A stretch of 64,000 nt of DNA, taken from positions 4,402,001-4,466,000 of the forward strand of contig NZ_CP157278.1 of the NCBI RefSeq assembly GCF_040026395.1. Reading direction: 5' to 3'. The notes under the pieces are model-generated. The model had not been told where the DNA came from, did no database searches, and was given only the letters and a program-made list of their open reading frames with translations. A program made the translations under genes and the position numbers. This DNA comes from Pedobacter lusitanus (GTDB taxonomy: Bacteria > Bacteroidota > Bacteroidia > Sphingobacteriales > Sphingobacteriaceae). Below, piece after piece: positions 36,579 through 44,092 of this stretch; position 1 is the stretch's first letter, and each line of letters opens with the position of its first letter.

Positions 36579-37163
36579 TTATTCAAGATTGGCGTGTCTT
36601 TCCCAGAGTTTTTCTGCAGCTGTGCCATCTGCAGCCCACAGGGTTTGAAAAACAGCATCTGTCAGTAATAGTAATGCCTGTTCAAACAGGCTGCCTGCAT
36701 ATTGTCCGGAAATGGTTTTTCCATGATCTTGTTTTTGTGCCGCAGGTATGATCAATACCAGGTTTGCCAGATTGGCCAGCGGGGAATCGCTGCTGGTAGA
36801 AAATGCAATTACTTCTGCACCTTCGGCAACAGCTTTTTCAGCTGCCCTGACAATTGTTGCTGTTGTTCCTGAGCCTGAACCAGCAATCAGGAGATCTCCT
36901 TTTCTGATAGCCGGGGTAGTTGTTTCTCCTGCGACGAAGACTGTAAAACCAAAATGCATCAACCGCATGGCGGCAGCTTTTAAAGCCAGACCAGTACGCC
37001 CTGCACCAATGATAAACAGACGGTCTGCCCGCTGTAAATGAGGGATTACGGCGGCTAGCTGAACAAAATCTATCTGCGCTGCTAATTTCTGGTTTTCCTG
37101 TAATATCAGTTCAAGATTTGTCTTTAAACTGATGGCCTGCTGATTGATGTCTGGACTGCTCAT
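36579..37163 (-). CDS. hxlB: 6-phospho-3-hexuloisomerase HxlB
   Basis: PHI is a SIS-fold sugar isomerase that turns 3-hexulose 6-phosphate into fructose 6-phosphate. The 194-residue protein contains the SIS pattern FIIGAGRTGLALKAAAMRL near 50-68 and LIAGSGSGTTATIVRAAEKA around 92-111, with GKTISGQYAGSLFEQA later. Paired with hxlA, it gives a complete two-step formaldehyde-to-fructose-6-P module, probably for detoxification rather than growth on C1 compounds. It is the first gene of the pair and diverges from the AraC gene. Confidence 0.92.
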   Translation of the reverse strand: MSSPDINQQAISLKTNLELILQENQKLAAQIDFVQLAAVIPHLQRADRLFIIGAGRTGLALKAAAMRLMHFGFTVFVAGETTTPAIRKGDLLIAGSGSGTTATIVRAAEKAVAEGAEVIAFSTSSDSPLANLANLVLIIPAAQKQDHGKTISGQYAGSLFEQALLLLTDAVFQTLWAADGTAAEKLWERHANLE

Positions 37164-37270
37164 CTCTGGTTTTTGTGTGTGGTCAAAGGTAATTGAAGGG
37201 CAGAGGCAAGCTGTTACACTATATGCGCATAGTATGGGACTATTTGGAAATAGGTAGTGGATCGCTCAGG

Positions 37271-37333
37271 GGTCGGGGTTGGTATAGGGTTGGTATACCC
37301 CCGGGGTATACCAACCCTATACCAACCCCGACC
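37271..37333. repeat. Perfect 63-bp palindrome in the hxlB-araC intergenic region
   Basis: The left arm (37271-37301) and right arm (37303-37333) are exact reverse complements over 31 bp, with one central base (C). Each arm holds two tandem copies of GGGTTGGTATA, so the element is both palindromic and repetitive. It lies ~108 bp upstream of hxlB and ~90 bp upstream of the AraC gene, so it could be a regulator binding site, a cruciform or a REP-like mobile hairpin. Confidence 0.97.
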
Positions 37334-37422
37334 TTTAACATATCTCTGATTTATCTTTTATCTTTGCCCCTTAATCCCTGATCCGGATAATTTCAGGAGG
37401 TCAATAAAAGAAAAATCAGCAG

Positions 37423-38286
37423 ATGGAAGAAAATACGAGCGTTGGATTAGAAAAATCATTGATTTATATCAGGAATCTTGAAAATTGTCCGCCCAGTTAC
37501 CTAAACGATCCAGGCAGGAAAGACTTCTTTGAAATTGTCTGGTTACAGCAGGAATTTCCACTGCATGCTGTCAGAGACGAGGAAGACCCGGGCAGGGGAG
37601 ACTGGATTTACCTGATTCCGCCGTATCGTGTGCATCAATTGAATAAAGCCGGGAAAAATGGTATTCTGCTCTCTTTTAAAAGAGATTTTCTGGATGAAGA
37701 AGATAAGGAGTTCTATCTGGATATCTTTAAGATTTTTAACATACAGGGGGAGTTTTCCTGTTTGCCTTTAACTCTTGAAAATGCTGCTGAGCTCGATAAA
37801 ATTTATCAGTTACTGGAAGAAGAATATAAAGAGCAGACCAACAGCTTCCTGATTTTAAAAGCATTGTTAAAAGTGTTTTTACTAAAACTGATTCGTATCA
37901 AGGAACATGTTTTTACTACTCAGGATGTAAATCAGAAAAGAGTATATGAGTTTATGATGTTGCTTGAAGAGAACTATCAGCAACAGCGCAATGCTGATTT
38001 TTATGCCGGGGAACTGGGGCTGAGTGCCAAACGTCTTAACCAGATTTTAAAAGACAAACTGGATAAAACGGGTATGCAGCTGATTCACGACCGCATTATT
38101 CTGGAAGCTAAAAGACAAATTATTCACAGTGAAAACACGCTTAAAGAAATTGCCTGGAACCTGAATTTTACAGACCGGTCTTATTTCAGCAGGTTTTTTA
38201 AAAAGCAGACGGGGCAATCTCCTGAAGACTTTCAAAAGCAGGCCAGAAGTCATATTGAGTCCAGATTTAATACCCTGATTGAATAG
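37423..38286 (+). CDS. AraC-family transcriptional regulator
   Basis: A 287-residue regulator with an N-terminal cupin-like sensing domain (about 25-130, with YLIPPYRVHQL) and two C-terminal helix-turn-helix units (about 195-285, with ADFYAGELGLSAKRLNQILK and IAWNLNFTDRSYFSRFFKKQTGQSPEDF). It is divergent from hxlB, so it is the natural candidate to control the formaldehyde genes; that is inference from position only. The inducer is unknown. It is followed by the DUF885 gene in the same direction. Confidence 0.92.
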   Translation: MEENTSVGLEKSLIYIRNLENCPPSYLNDPGRKDFFEIVWLQQEFPLHAVRDEEDPGRGDWIYLIPPYRVHQLNKAGKNGILLSFKRDFLDEEDKEFYLDIFKIFNIQGEFSCLPLTLENAAELDKIYQLLEEEYKEQTNSFLILKALLKVFLLKLIRIKEHVFTTQDVNQKRVYEFMMLLEENYQQQRNADFYAGELGLSAKRLNQILKDKLDKTGMQLIHDRIILEAKRQIIHSENTLKEIAWNLNFTDRSYFSRFFKKQTGQSPEDFQKQARSHIESRFNTLIE

Positions 38287-38335
38287 ATATATCCTGATAA
38301 ATATTCCTTAGCTTTATTTTCTAAACCCAAAATTT

Positions 38336-40108
38336 ATGAAAAGAATAGCCTTTGCCTTCCTGCTTGTCAGCACTATTGCGGCTTGTAAACAAGAAGACAA
38401 AAAAAGCAACGCTAATGCGCAATTTGGAAAGCTGTGCGATCAGTATTACCAGGATTATTTAAAGTTGAATCCCATTTCTGCTACCTATGCAGGTGATGAA
38501 AGGTATAATGGTGAACTGCCAAATGATGGCTCTGCTGCTTATCTGAATACCACTAAAAAATTTTACAGACAATACCTGGACAGTTTAGGTAAATACAAGC
38601 GTGATGACCTGAGTGCAAATGATAAATTATCTTTTGATGTATTAAAAGATAATCTGGAAACTGGTCTTGAAGGTTTAAATTATCATTTTGAGTATCTTCC
38701 TTTTAACCAGATGACTGCATTACCATTAACTATTGGTCAGTTTGGATCTGGTACAGCTGCACAGCCTTTTAAAACTGTTAAGGATTACGAAGACTGGCTG
38801 AAACGTATAGATGCATTTGCAGTATGGGCAGATACAGCTATTGGGAACTTTAAAAAAGGGATGGCATCTGGTATCGTTTTACCGAAAGCACTGGTTGTAA
38901 AAATGTATCCGCAAATGCTGGGTATGGTGGTAACCGATCCGGCTAAAAGTTTGTTCTACGGACCAGTTAAGCAAATGCCGAAAGGATTTGCAGAGGCTGA
39001 TAAGAAAAGACTTACTGAAGCTTATCGCAAGACAATTATGACCGTTATTGTTCCAACCTATAAAAAACTGGGTAATTTCCTGAAAAACGAGTATTTGCCA
39101 AAAGCAAGAACAACTTCGGGTTTCTCTTCATTACCGGGTGGGACAGCCATGTATACTTATCTGGTCAAACAACAGACAACCACGAGTAAAACACCTGAAG
39201 AAATCTATCAGACAGGGCTGAAAGAAGTGGCCAGAATTCATTCTTTAATGGATAGTATCAAAAATAAAACAGGGTTTAAGGGGGATCTGAAAGCCTTTTT
39301 TGAATACATGAAAAATGATCCTAAATTTATGCCCTATCATACACCTGCCCAGGTGCTGGCCGCATTTGATGACATCCATAAAAGAATGGAACCAAACCTG
39401 AAGAAGATGTTCACTGTTGTGCCGAAAACACCTTTTGAAATTCGTCAGACAGAGGCTTTCCGTGCTGCATCTGCAAGTGCAGAATACAACCAGGGGTCTG
39501 CTGACGGGAAACGTCCGGGAATATTTTATGTACCTATTCTGGATGCAGCTAAATTCAATACAACTTCTGGTATGGAATCGCTGTTTCTTCATGAAGCTAT
39601 ACCAGGTCATCATTACCAGATTTCACTAACCCAGGAGAATACAGAATTACCTGAGTTCCGTCGTTTTGGCGGACATAATGCCTATGTGGAAGGCTGGGCG
39701 TTATATTGTGAGTCACTGGGCAAAGAACTGGGCTTATATACCGATCCTTATCAGCATATGGGCGCACTGGGTGACGAGATGCACCGAGCTATCCGTCTTG
39801 TTGTGGATGTGGCTATACACACCAAAAATATGACCAGAGAACAGGCTATTAAATATATGATGGACAATGAAGCGATTAACGAGCAGGGTGCGACAGCAGA
39901 AATAGAGCGTTATATGGGAATGCCTGCACAGGCTTTAGGTTATAAGATCGGAGCGATGAAGATTCGTGAACTGCGCAGTAAATATGAAAAACAGCTGGGT
40001 GCTAAATTTAAGCTTTCAGAATTCCATCATCAGGTACTTAAGGACGGCTCATTACCATTGAGTGTCTTTGAAGCTAAAATGGATGACTGGGCAGCTACAG
40101 TAAAATAA
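38336..40108 (+). CDS. DUF885 peptidase-like lipoprotein
   Basis: A 590-residue protein of the DUF885 family. The N-terminus MKRIAFAFLLVSTIAAC is a lipoprotein signal with Cys17 as the lipidated residue. The zinc-peptidase-like motif HEAIPGHHYQ is at residues 419-428 and EGWALYCE follows about 30 residues later, a gluzincin-like arrangement. Family members are presumed metallopeptidases of the periplasm; substrates are not established. It lies ~50 bp after the AraC gene, in the same direction. Confidence 0.9.
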   Translation: MKRIAFAFLLVSTIAACKQEDKKSNANAQFGKLCDQYYQDYLKLNPISATYAGDERYNGELPNDGSAAYLNTTKKFYRQYLDSLGKYKRDDLSANDKLSFDVLKDNLETGLEGLNYHFEYLPFNQMTALPLTIGQFGSGTAAQPFKTVKDYEDWLKRIDAFAVWADTAIGNFKKGMASGIVLPKALVVKMYPQMLGMVVTDPAKSLFYGPVKQMPKGFAEADKKRLTEAYRKTIMTVIVPTYKKLGNFLKNEYLPKARTTSGFSSLPGGTAMYTYLVKQQTTTSKTPEEIYQTGLKEVARIHSLMDSIKNKTGFKGDLKAFFEYMKNDPKFMPYHTPAQVLAAFDDIHKRMEPNLKKMFTVVPKTPFEIRQTEAFRAASASAEYNQGSADGKRPGIFYVPILDAAKFNTTSGMESLFLHEAIPGHHYQISLTQENTELPEFRRFGGHNAYVEGWALYCESLGKELGLYTDPYQHMGALGDEMHRAIRLVVDVAIHTKNMTREQAIKYMMDNEAINEQGATAEIERYMGMPAQALGYKIGAMKIRELRSKYEKQLGAKFKLSEFHHQVLKDGSLPLSVFEAKMDDWAATVK

Positions 40109-40124
40109 CAATATTCAAACGTGA

Positions 40125-40400
40125 TCAGGAGAATATCCTGACCACGGAAGAGGAACGTCCGGTATTGAGTTTATGGCCATGTGCCACCGGATATGAATTC
40201 TCAATTTCAGGCCCGATAAAAGCGGCCGAAATCAGGTCATCAGGATTGGAACGGAATAATACCGACCATTTACCTGATGACCTGTTTTTATAGATTTCCA
40301 GAATCCCTTTTTTGTGGACTACCCTGAACAAAGGAATGTTTGGTGATAATCGTTTGACCTGGAAATTCTCGCCGTAAAGTGAAATTTTATAATAAATCAT
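40125..40400 (-). CDS. Hypothetical protein downstream of a response regulator
   Basis: A 91-residue protein of mixed beta-rich character: MIYYKISLYGENFQ, LFRVVHKKGILEIYKNRSSGKW and then a serine-rich end. There are no signal or membrane segments and I do not recognise the family. It lies 20 bp downstream of the receiver-only regulator on the same strand and convergent with DUF885 (17 bp apart). Cotranscription with the regulator is likely; function unknown. Confidence 0.55.
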   Translation of the reverse strand: MIYYKISLYGENFQVKRLSPNIPLFRVVHKKGILEIYKNRSSGKWSVLFRSNPDDLISAAFIGPEIENSYPVAHGHKLNTGRSSSVVRIFS

Positions 40401-40419
40401 ACAGACATTTTTAGGGGCC

Positions 40420-40779
40420 CTAAGCTAGTTGATTTTCAACACGCTTTAATAAATCGTCTAAATCGAATGGTTTGCTGATAAAGTCATCTGCGAATGCATA
40501 TTTGCTGCTTTCTTCAGAACTCGCATGTGCGGAAATAATAATAACAGGAATATGTCTGGTGTCCAGACTTTGTTTGAGTTTACGGCACAACTGTATCCCA
40601 TTTCCATCCGGAAGTTTAACATCCATTAGAATCAGGTCAGGCAAAGTATTAAAAAGGTTGGTTTTAAATTCTCTGGCATTGGATGCCACAGTAACATCAA
40701 ACTCTGATTGTTGCAGAATATACTCTATTACATCACGAATAGCTTCGTCGTCTTCTATGATCTGAATCAGTTTTGACAT
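40420..40779 (-). CDS. Single-domain response regulator (receiver only)
   Basis: A 119-residue receiver domain with acidic residues D10-D11, phospho-acceptor D53 (LMDVKLPDG) and K103 (ISKPFDLDD). No output domain and no kinase neighbour. It is paralogous to the regulator at 35359-35730, sharing the pattern IIEDDxxIRxxIEYxL at the start. With the small downstream protein it may form a two-gene unit. Confidence 0.93.
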   Translation of the reverse strand: MSKLIQIIEDDEAIRDVIEYILQQSEFDVTVASNAREFKTNLFNTLPDLILMDVKLPDGNGIQLCRKLKQSLDTRHIPVIIISAHASSEESSKYAFADDFISKPFDLDDLLKRVENQLA

Positions 40780-40958
40780 GAGTAAATATAAGATCTGTTG
40801 ATAAAGATTAAACGAAGATCTTATACAACTTGTTGCAATTGGAGGATGAAAAAAAAACGATTTCTGGCAATAAGTGGCAAACCATAGTCTTAAAGCCAGT
40901 ATTTTTTGATGAAAAATAATTTACCGATGTTACCACCAGACGGGATTTCCGGAAAAAA

Positions 40959-40986
40959 TAAATCCCCGCTGTTAAGCGGGGATTTA
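40959..40986 (-). terminator. Terminator of the downstream adhesin module
   Basis: AAATCCCCGCT and AGCGGGGATTT form an 11-bp perfect stem with a 4-nt loop; on the minus strand an ATTTTTTCC tract follows. It lies just after the stop of the OmpA-type gene. The upstream copy of the module has a different terminator. Confidence 0.9.
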
Positions 40987-40992
40987 AATTTT

Positions 40993-42948
40993 TTATTGTC
41001 TGACCACTTTGAACTCCGTTCTTCTGTTGAGCTGATGCATGGCATCGCTGCATTTCACACCGTTTGCACAGCGGTTGATCAAATGAGTTTCTCCATATCC
41101 TCGTCCTGTAATCCTGGCTTTGTCTATACCTCTTGAAATGATATAGCTAACCGCCGAATTAGCTCTTTTCTGAGATAACCACTGGTTATATTCATCGCGT
41201 CCTCTGCTATCGGTATAAGAGCTGAGCTCAATCCAGATGGTTTCATTGGTTTTGAGTGTAGAGACCAGTTTATCAAGTTCTCTTGCTGCATCGGGACGAA
41301 TGTCCGCCTTATCAAAGTCATAATAGATATTTTCAATCCTGATTGGTTTATTCAGAACGATAGTTTCCAGGAAGAGGTCTTTATGCAAGGTTTCAGACTG
41401 GTTAAGATTTTTGGTGGTCAGTGCTGCTGCATCAGAGCTGTAATTTGCTTTTTCGCCTTTGAGGGTATAATCAGCAGCTTGATCAAGATTGAAATTGAAA
41501 GTTCCCTGGTTATTGGTCACTGCGGTTAAAGTTCCGCCATTCTGTTTGTTGAGGGTTACTATTGCCCCGCTGAGTGGCAGGTTAGTTTTGCGGTCGTATA
41601 CGGTTCCTTCGAGCTTGAAGTAAAGGATCATTTGAGCAGTGAAGCTGTAGATGTCGTCATTGCCGGTTCCTCCTGGACGGTTAGAGGCGATAAAGCCTTT
41701 ACCTTTGAGATCCATGTTATAAGCAAAGTCATCCTGAGGTGAGTTCACCGGATACCCCAGGTTAACCGGATTGGCTAACCCGGCTGCATTTTGTCTGGCT
41801 TTATAGATATCGAGTCCGCCCATACCGATGAGTCCGTCACTGCTGAAATAGAAATTACCATCGGCAGCAGGGAAGGGGTTTCTTTCATTTCCGCTGGTGT
41901 TGACCGCGGCAAGGTTAACGGCATCAGCCCAGGTTCCGTCTGAATTTTTAGTGGTCCTGTAAATATCTGTTCCCCCTTTTCCACCAGGCATATTGGAAAC
42001 GAAGTACAGGGTGTTTCCGTCGGCAGCAATGGAAGGATCTCCTACAGAATATTCATTAACGCGGTTGTATCTGAAAGGTACTGGTTTCCCCCATGTACCG
42101 TTAGCATCTTTGGTACTGCTGTATATTTCCAGGTTAATGGTTGCGGTCTGTCCTTTTTTACGGGTAATTTTTTCAGGAATCCTGGTCATGGTGAAATACA
42201 GTGTATTCCCATCTGCAGTGAAACTGGCAGCGCCAATATGGTAATTGGTCTGTGCGTTAAGGGCAAAGAATTTCAGACTGTCTGTGGCTTCACTTTTTTC
42301 ATACAGGCGGAGATATTCATTTCCGGTCCATCCGTAATTGTTGGGATCAGGTAATTTGGTAGGTCCGTCAAATTTGAAGAATGGTTTTGATTTTTTAGTG
42401 TCTCCGGACTGATTACGATCAGAGGTGAAAACGATTCCTTTATTATATGTGATTGCACCCCAGTCAGAGCCGGTGCTGTTAAGTCCTTTTTCATTTAAAA
42501 GAGTTACTGGTACAGGATTTTTGATCCAGTATTTTGCTGAATCGCAGGAGGCCAGCCAGATCTGCTGCTGAGCCGGGCTGACGTCTGGTTTCAGACTGAT
42601 ATATTTCTGATAGGCAGTTTTAGCTTCATCGTATTTGGCATTGTTCTGCAGAGCTTTGGCGTAATACAAAGTATTTTCGGGATTGCTTTGAGGCATGGCC
42701 GAAGCGATAGCATACCAGCTTTCGGCCTGCGGGTAATTATCTACGAGCTGATAGGTTTCTGCCAGGCGCTGTGCAGCATGGAGTGTTTGTTTTTTATGAT
42801 AAGCCTTTTGATATAATTCTATGGCTTTGTTATAATTGAATAATTCAAATTGGGTATCGGCCTCTTTGAGGACGTACTGTGCTTTTACCTTAGCTGTCAG
42901 TGACAGCAGGAGTATGGCGGTGAATATACCTGACTGGATTGTTTTCAT
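40993..42948 (-). CDS. OmpA/PD40 envelope protein, module copy 1
   Basis: A 651-residue exported protein with four parts: a signal peptide ending at VKAQ (24), a TPR region (about 25-140, with the LYYAKALQNNAKYDEAKTA helix pair), a PD40/WD40-like beta-propeller (about 160-420), a carboxypeptidase-regulatory-like domain (about 445-530) and an OmpA peptidoglycan-binding domain (about 540-651, with NIYYDFDKADIRPDA and TDSRGRDEYN). It is the third gene of the adhesin-PorP-OmpA module and probably links the surface complex to the cell wall. A TTG four codons upstream is an unlikely start. It is nearly identical to the copy at 59046-61001. Confidence 0.94.
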   Translation of the reverse strand: MKTIQSGIFTAILLLSLTAKVKAQYVLKEADTQFELFNYNKAIELYQKAYHKKQTLHAAQRLAETYQLVDNYPQAESWYAIASAMPQSNPENTLYYAKALQNNAKYDEAKTAYQKYISLKPDVSPAQQQIWLASCDSAKYWIKNPVPVTLLNEKGLNSTGSDWGAITYNKGIVFTSDRNQSGDTKKSKPFFKFDGPTKLPDPNNYGWTGNEYLRLYEKSEATDSLKFFALNAQTNYHIGAASFTADGNTLYFTMTRIPEKITRKKGQTATINLEIYSSTKDANGTWGKPVPFRYNRVNEYSVGDPSIAADGNTLYFVSNMPGGKGGTDIYRTTKNSDGTWADAVNLAAVNTSGNERNPFPAADGNFYFSSDGLIGMGGLDIYKARQNAAGLANPVNLGYPVNSPQDDFAYNMDLKGKGFIASNRPGGTGNDDIYSFTAQMILYFKLEGTVYDRKTNLPLSGAIVTLNKQNGGTLTAVTNNQGTFNFNLDQAADYTLKGEKANYSSDAAALTTKNLNQSETLHKDLFLETIVLNKPIRIENIYYDFDKADIRPDAARELDKLVSTLKTNETIWIELSSYTDSRGRDEYNQWLSQKRANSAVSYIISRGIDKARITGRGYGETHLINRCANGVKCSDAMHQLNRRTEFKVVRQ

Positions 42949-43020
42949 GCTATGGATCAATGGGACGCGTTAGGATAAATTATAAATTTATTGATGTTTC
43001 GATACGGCTGAATGATTGAT

Positions 43021-43998
43021 CTAGAAATACCTCGGAGATCTCATTCTGGTGTTTTTGGTATTGAAATAATAGCCGATAGATATTTCATGAGTACCACTGC
43101 TGTATCCCTGCAAAGGCCCGATGGAGATGTCATAAGCATAACCTACTCTTAAGGATTTGCTTGGGAAGACCTCGATGGCAGCAACTGCAGAGTTTCTGTT
43201 ACTCAGGTCTCTTTGCAGATAATCTTTGTTATAGAGTTTTACCCCCGTACGGTAAGCACCACCTACCCATATTCTGTCCATGAAGAGTACAAAAGCATTG
43301 ATGTCTAAACTGGTTGGTCCGCCGCGGTCATCCTTAAGCAGGAAGGAAGGTTTTAATAAAATATCCTGTCCCAGTGGAATGAGTGTACCTGCGGTTAAGT
43401 AGTAATGTGGTTTAGGTTGGGGAATAAAGGCATAACGGTCCACATTGATGTACTGAGCAATCAGGTTATCGGCAGAGAAACCAGCAAAGAAACGGTCATC
43501 TGAATAATATACCCCGACCCTGGCATCGGGCAGTACGGTATTTTGTGTTCCCGTAGGCTGATCAGGCTCCCTGTCATTAGGATCTAACATCGAGCCGTCG
43601 ATTCCTAATTGCACCATGCCCAGGCCCACACCAAAGGCAAGTCTTGAAGTGCCGCTTTCATTCATCTTCAGTCGGTATGCATAATTGGCATAGGCAGCCA
43701 GATTACTCTGGGCGCCGAGTTTATCGGCTGATACCTGCAAAGCAAGTCCGACATTGCCGTTGTTGGCATTGGCATCCACGGCCAGTGAGAAGGTCGTGGG
43801 AGCGCCTTTGATCCCTGTCCACTGACTGCGGTAAAAACTATGCAGGTTCAATTGTTCTTTATAGCCCGCATAAGCCGGGTTGATATAAATACCGTTGAAC
43901 ATATACTGGCTAAACTGTGCATCCTGCTGAGCTTTGATGAGTTTAGCAGGAAGGAGCAGGCTCAAGACCAACACTAATAATAACAAGCTTCTTTTCAT
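43021..43998 (-). CDS. PorP/SprF-family type IX secretion protein, module copy 1
   Basis: A 325-residue outer-membrane protein of the PorP/SprF family. The signal peptide (MKRSLLLLVLVLSLLLPAKLIKAQ) precedes the classic QDAQFSQYMFNGIYINPAYAGY motif, and the body is a predicted beta-barrel. SprF is needed for secretion of its cognate adhesin SprB through the T9SS; by analogy this protein serves the giant adhesin just upstream. The ATG at 43998 is chosen over a TTG nine codons earlier. It is identical in sequence to the protein at 61074-62051. Confidence 0.95.
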   Translation of the reverse strand: MKRSLLLLVLVLSLLLPAKLIKAQQDAQFSQYMFNGIYINPAYAGYKEQLNLHSFYRSQWTGIKGAPTTFSLAVDANANNGNVGLALQVSADKLGAQSNLAAYANYAYRLKMNESGTSRLAFGVGLGMVQLGIDGSMLDPNDREPDQPTGTQNTVLPDARVGVYYSDDRFFAGFSADNLIAQYINVDRYAFIPQPKPHYYLTAGTLIPLGQDILLKPSFLLKDDRGGPTSLDINAFVLFMDRIWVGGAYRTGVKLYNKDYLQRDLSNRNSAVAAIEVFPSKSLRVGYAYDISIGPLQGYSSGTHEISIGYYFNTKNTRMRSPRYF

Positions 43999-44057
43999 AC
44001 GGGTATAATTAATTCTATTCTTCAATCTGATTGTGTTTCGGTAGTATTTTTTAATGT

Positions 44058-44083
44058 GCCCGGACTATCAGTTAAGTCCGGGC
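44058..44083 (-). promoter_or_regulatory. Intercistronic hairpin between adhesin and porP-like gene, copy 1
   Basis: GCCCGGACT and AGTCCGGGC form a 9-bp perfect stem with an 8-nt loop, 10 bp after the adhesin stop. The minus-strand downstream sequence has no T run, so it is more likely an mRNA-stabilising or processing element that sets the ratio of adhesin to partner. The same hairpin is present at 62111-62136. Confidence 0.65.
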
Positions 44084-44092
44084 TGTCAGCTA

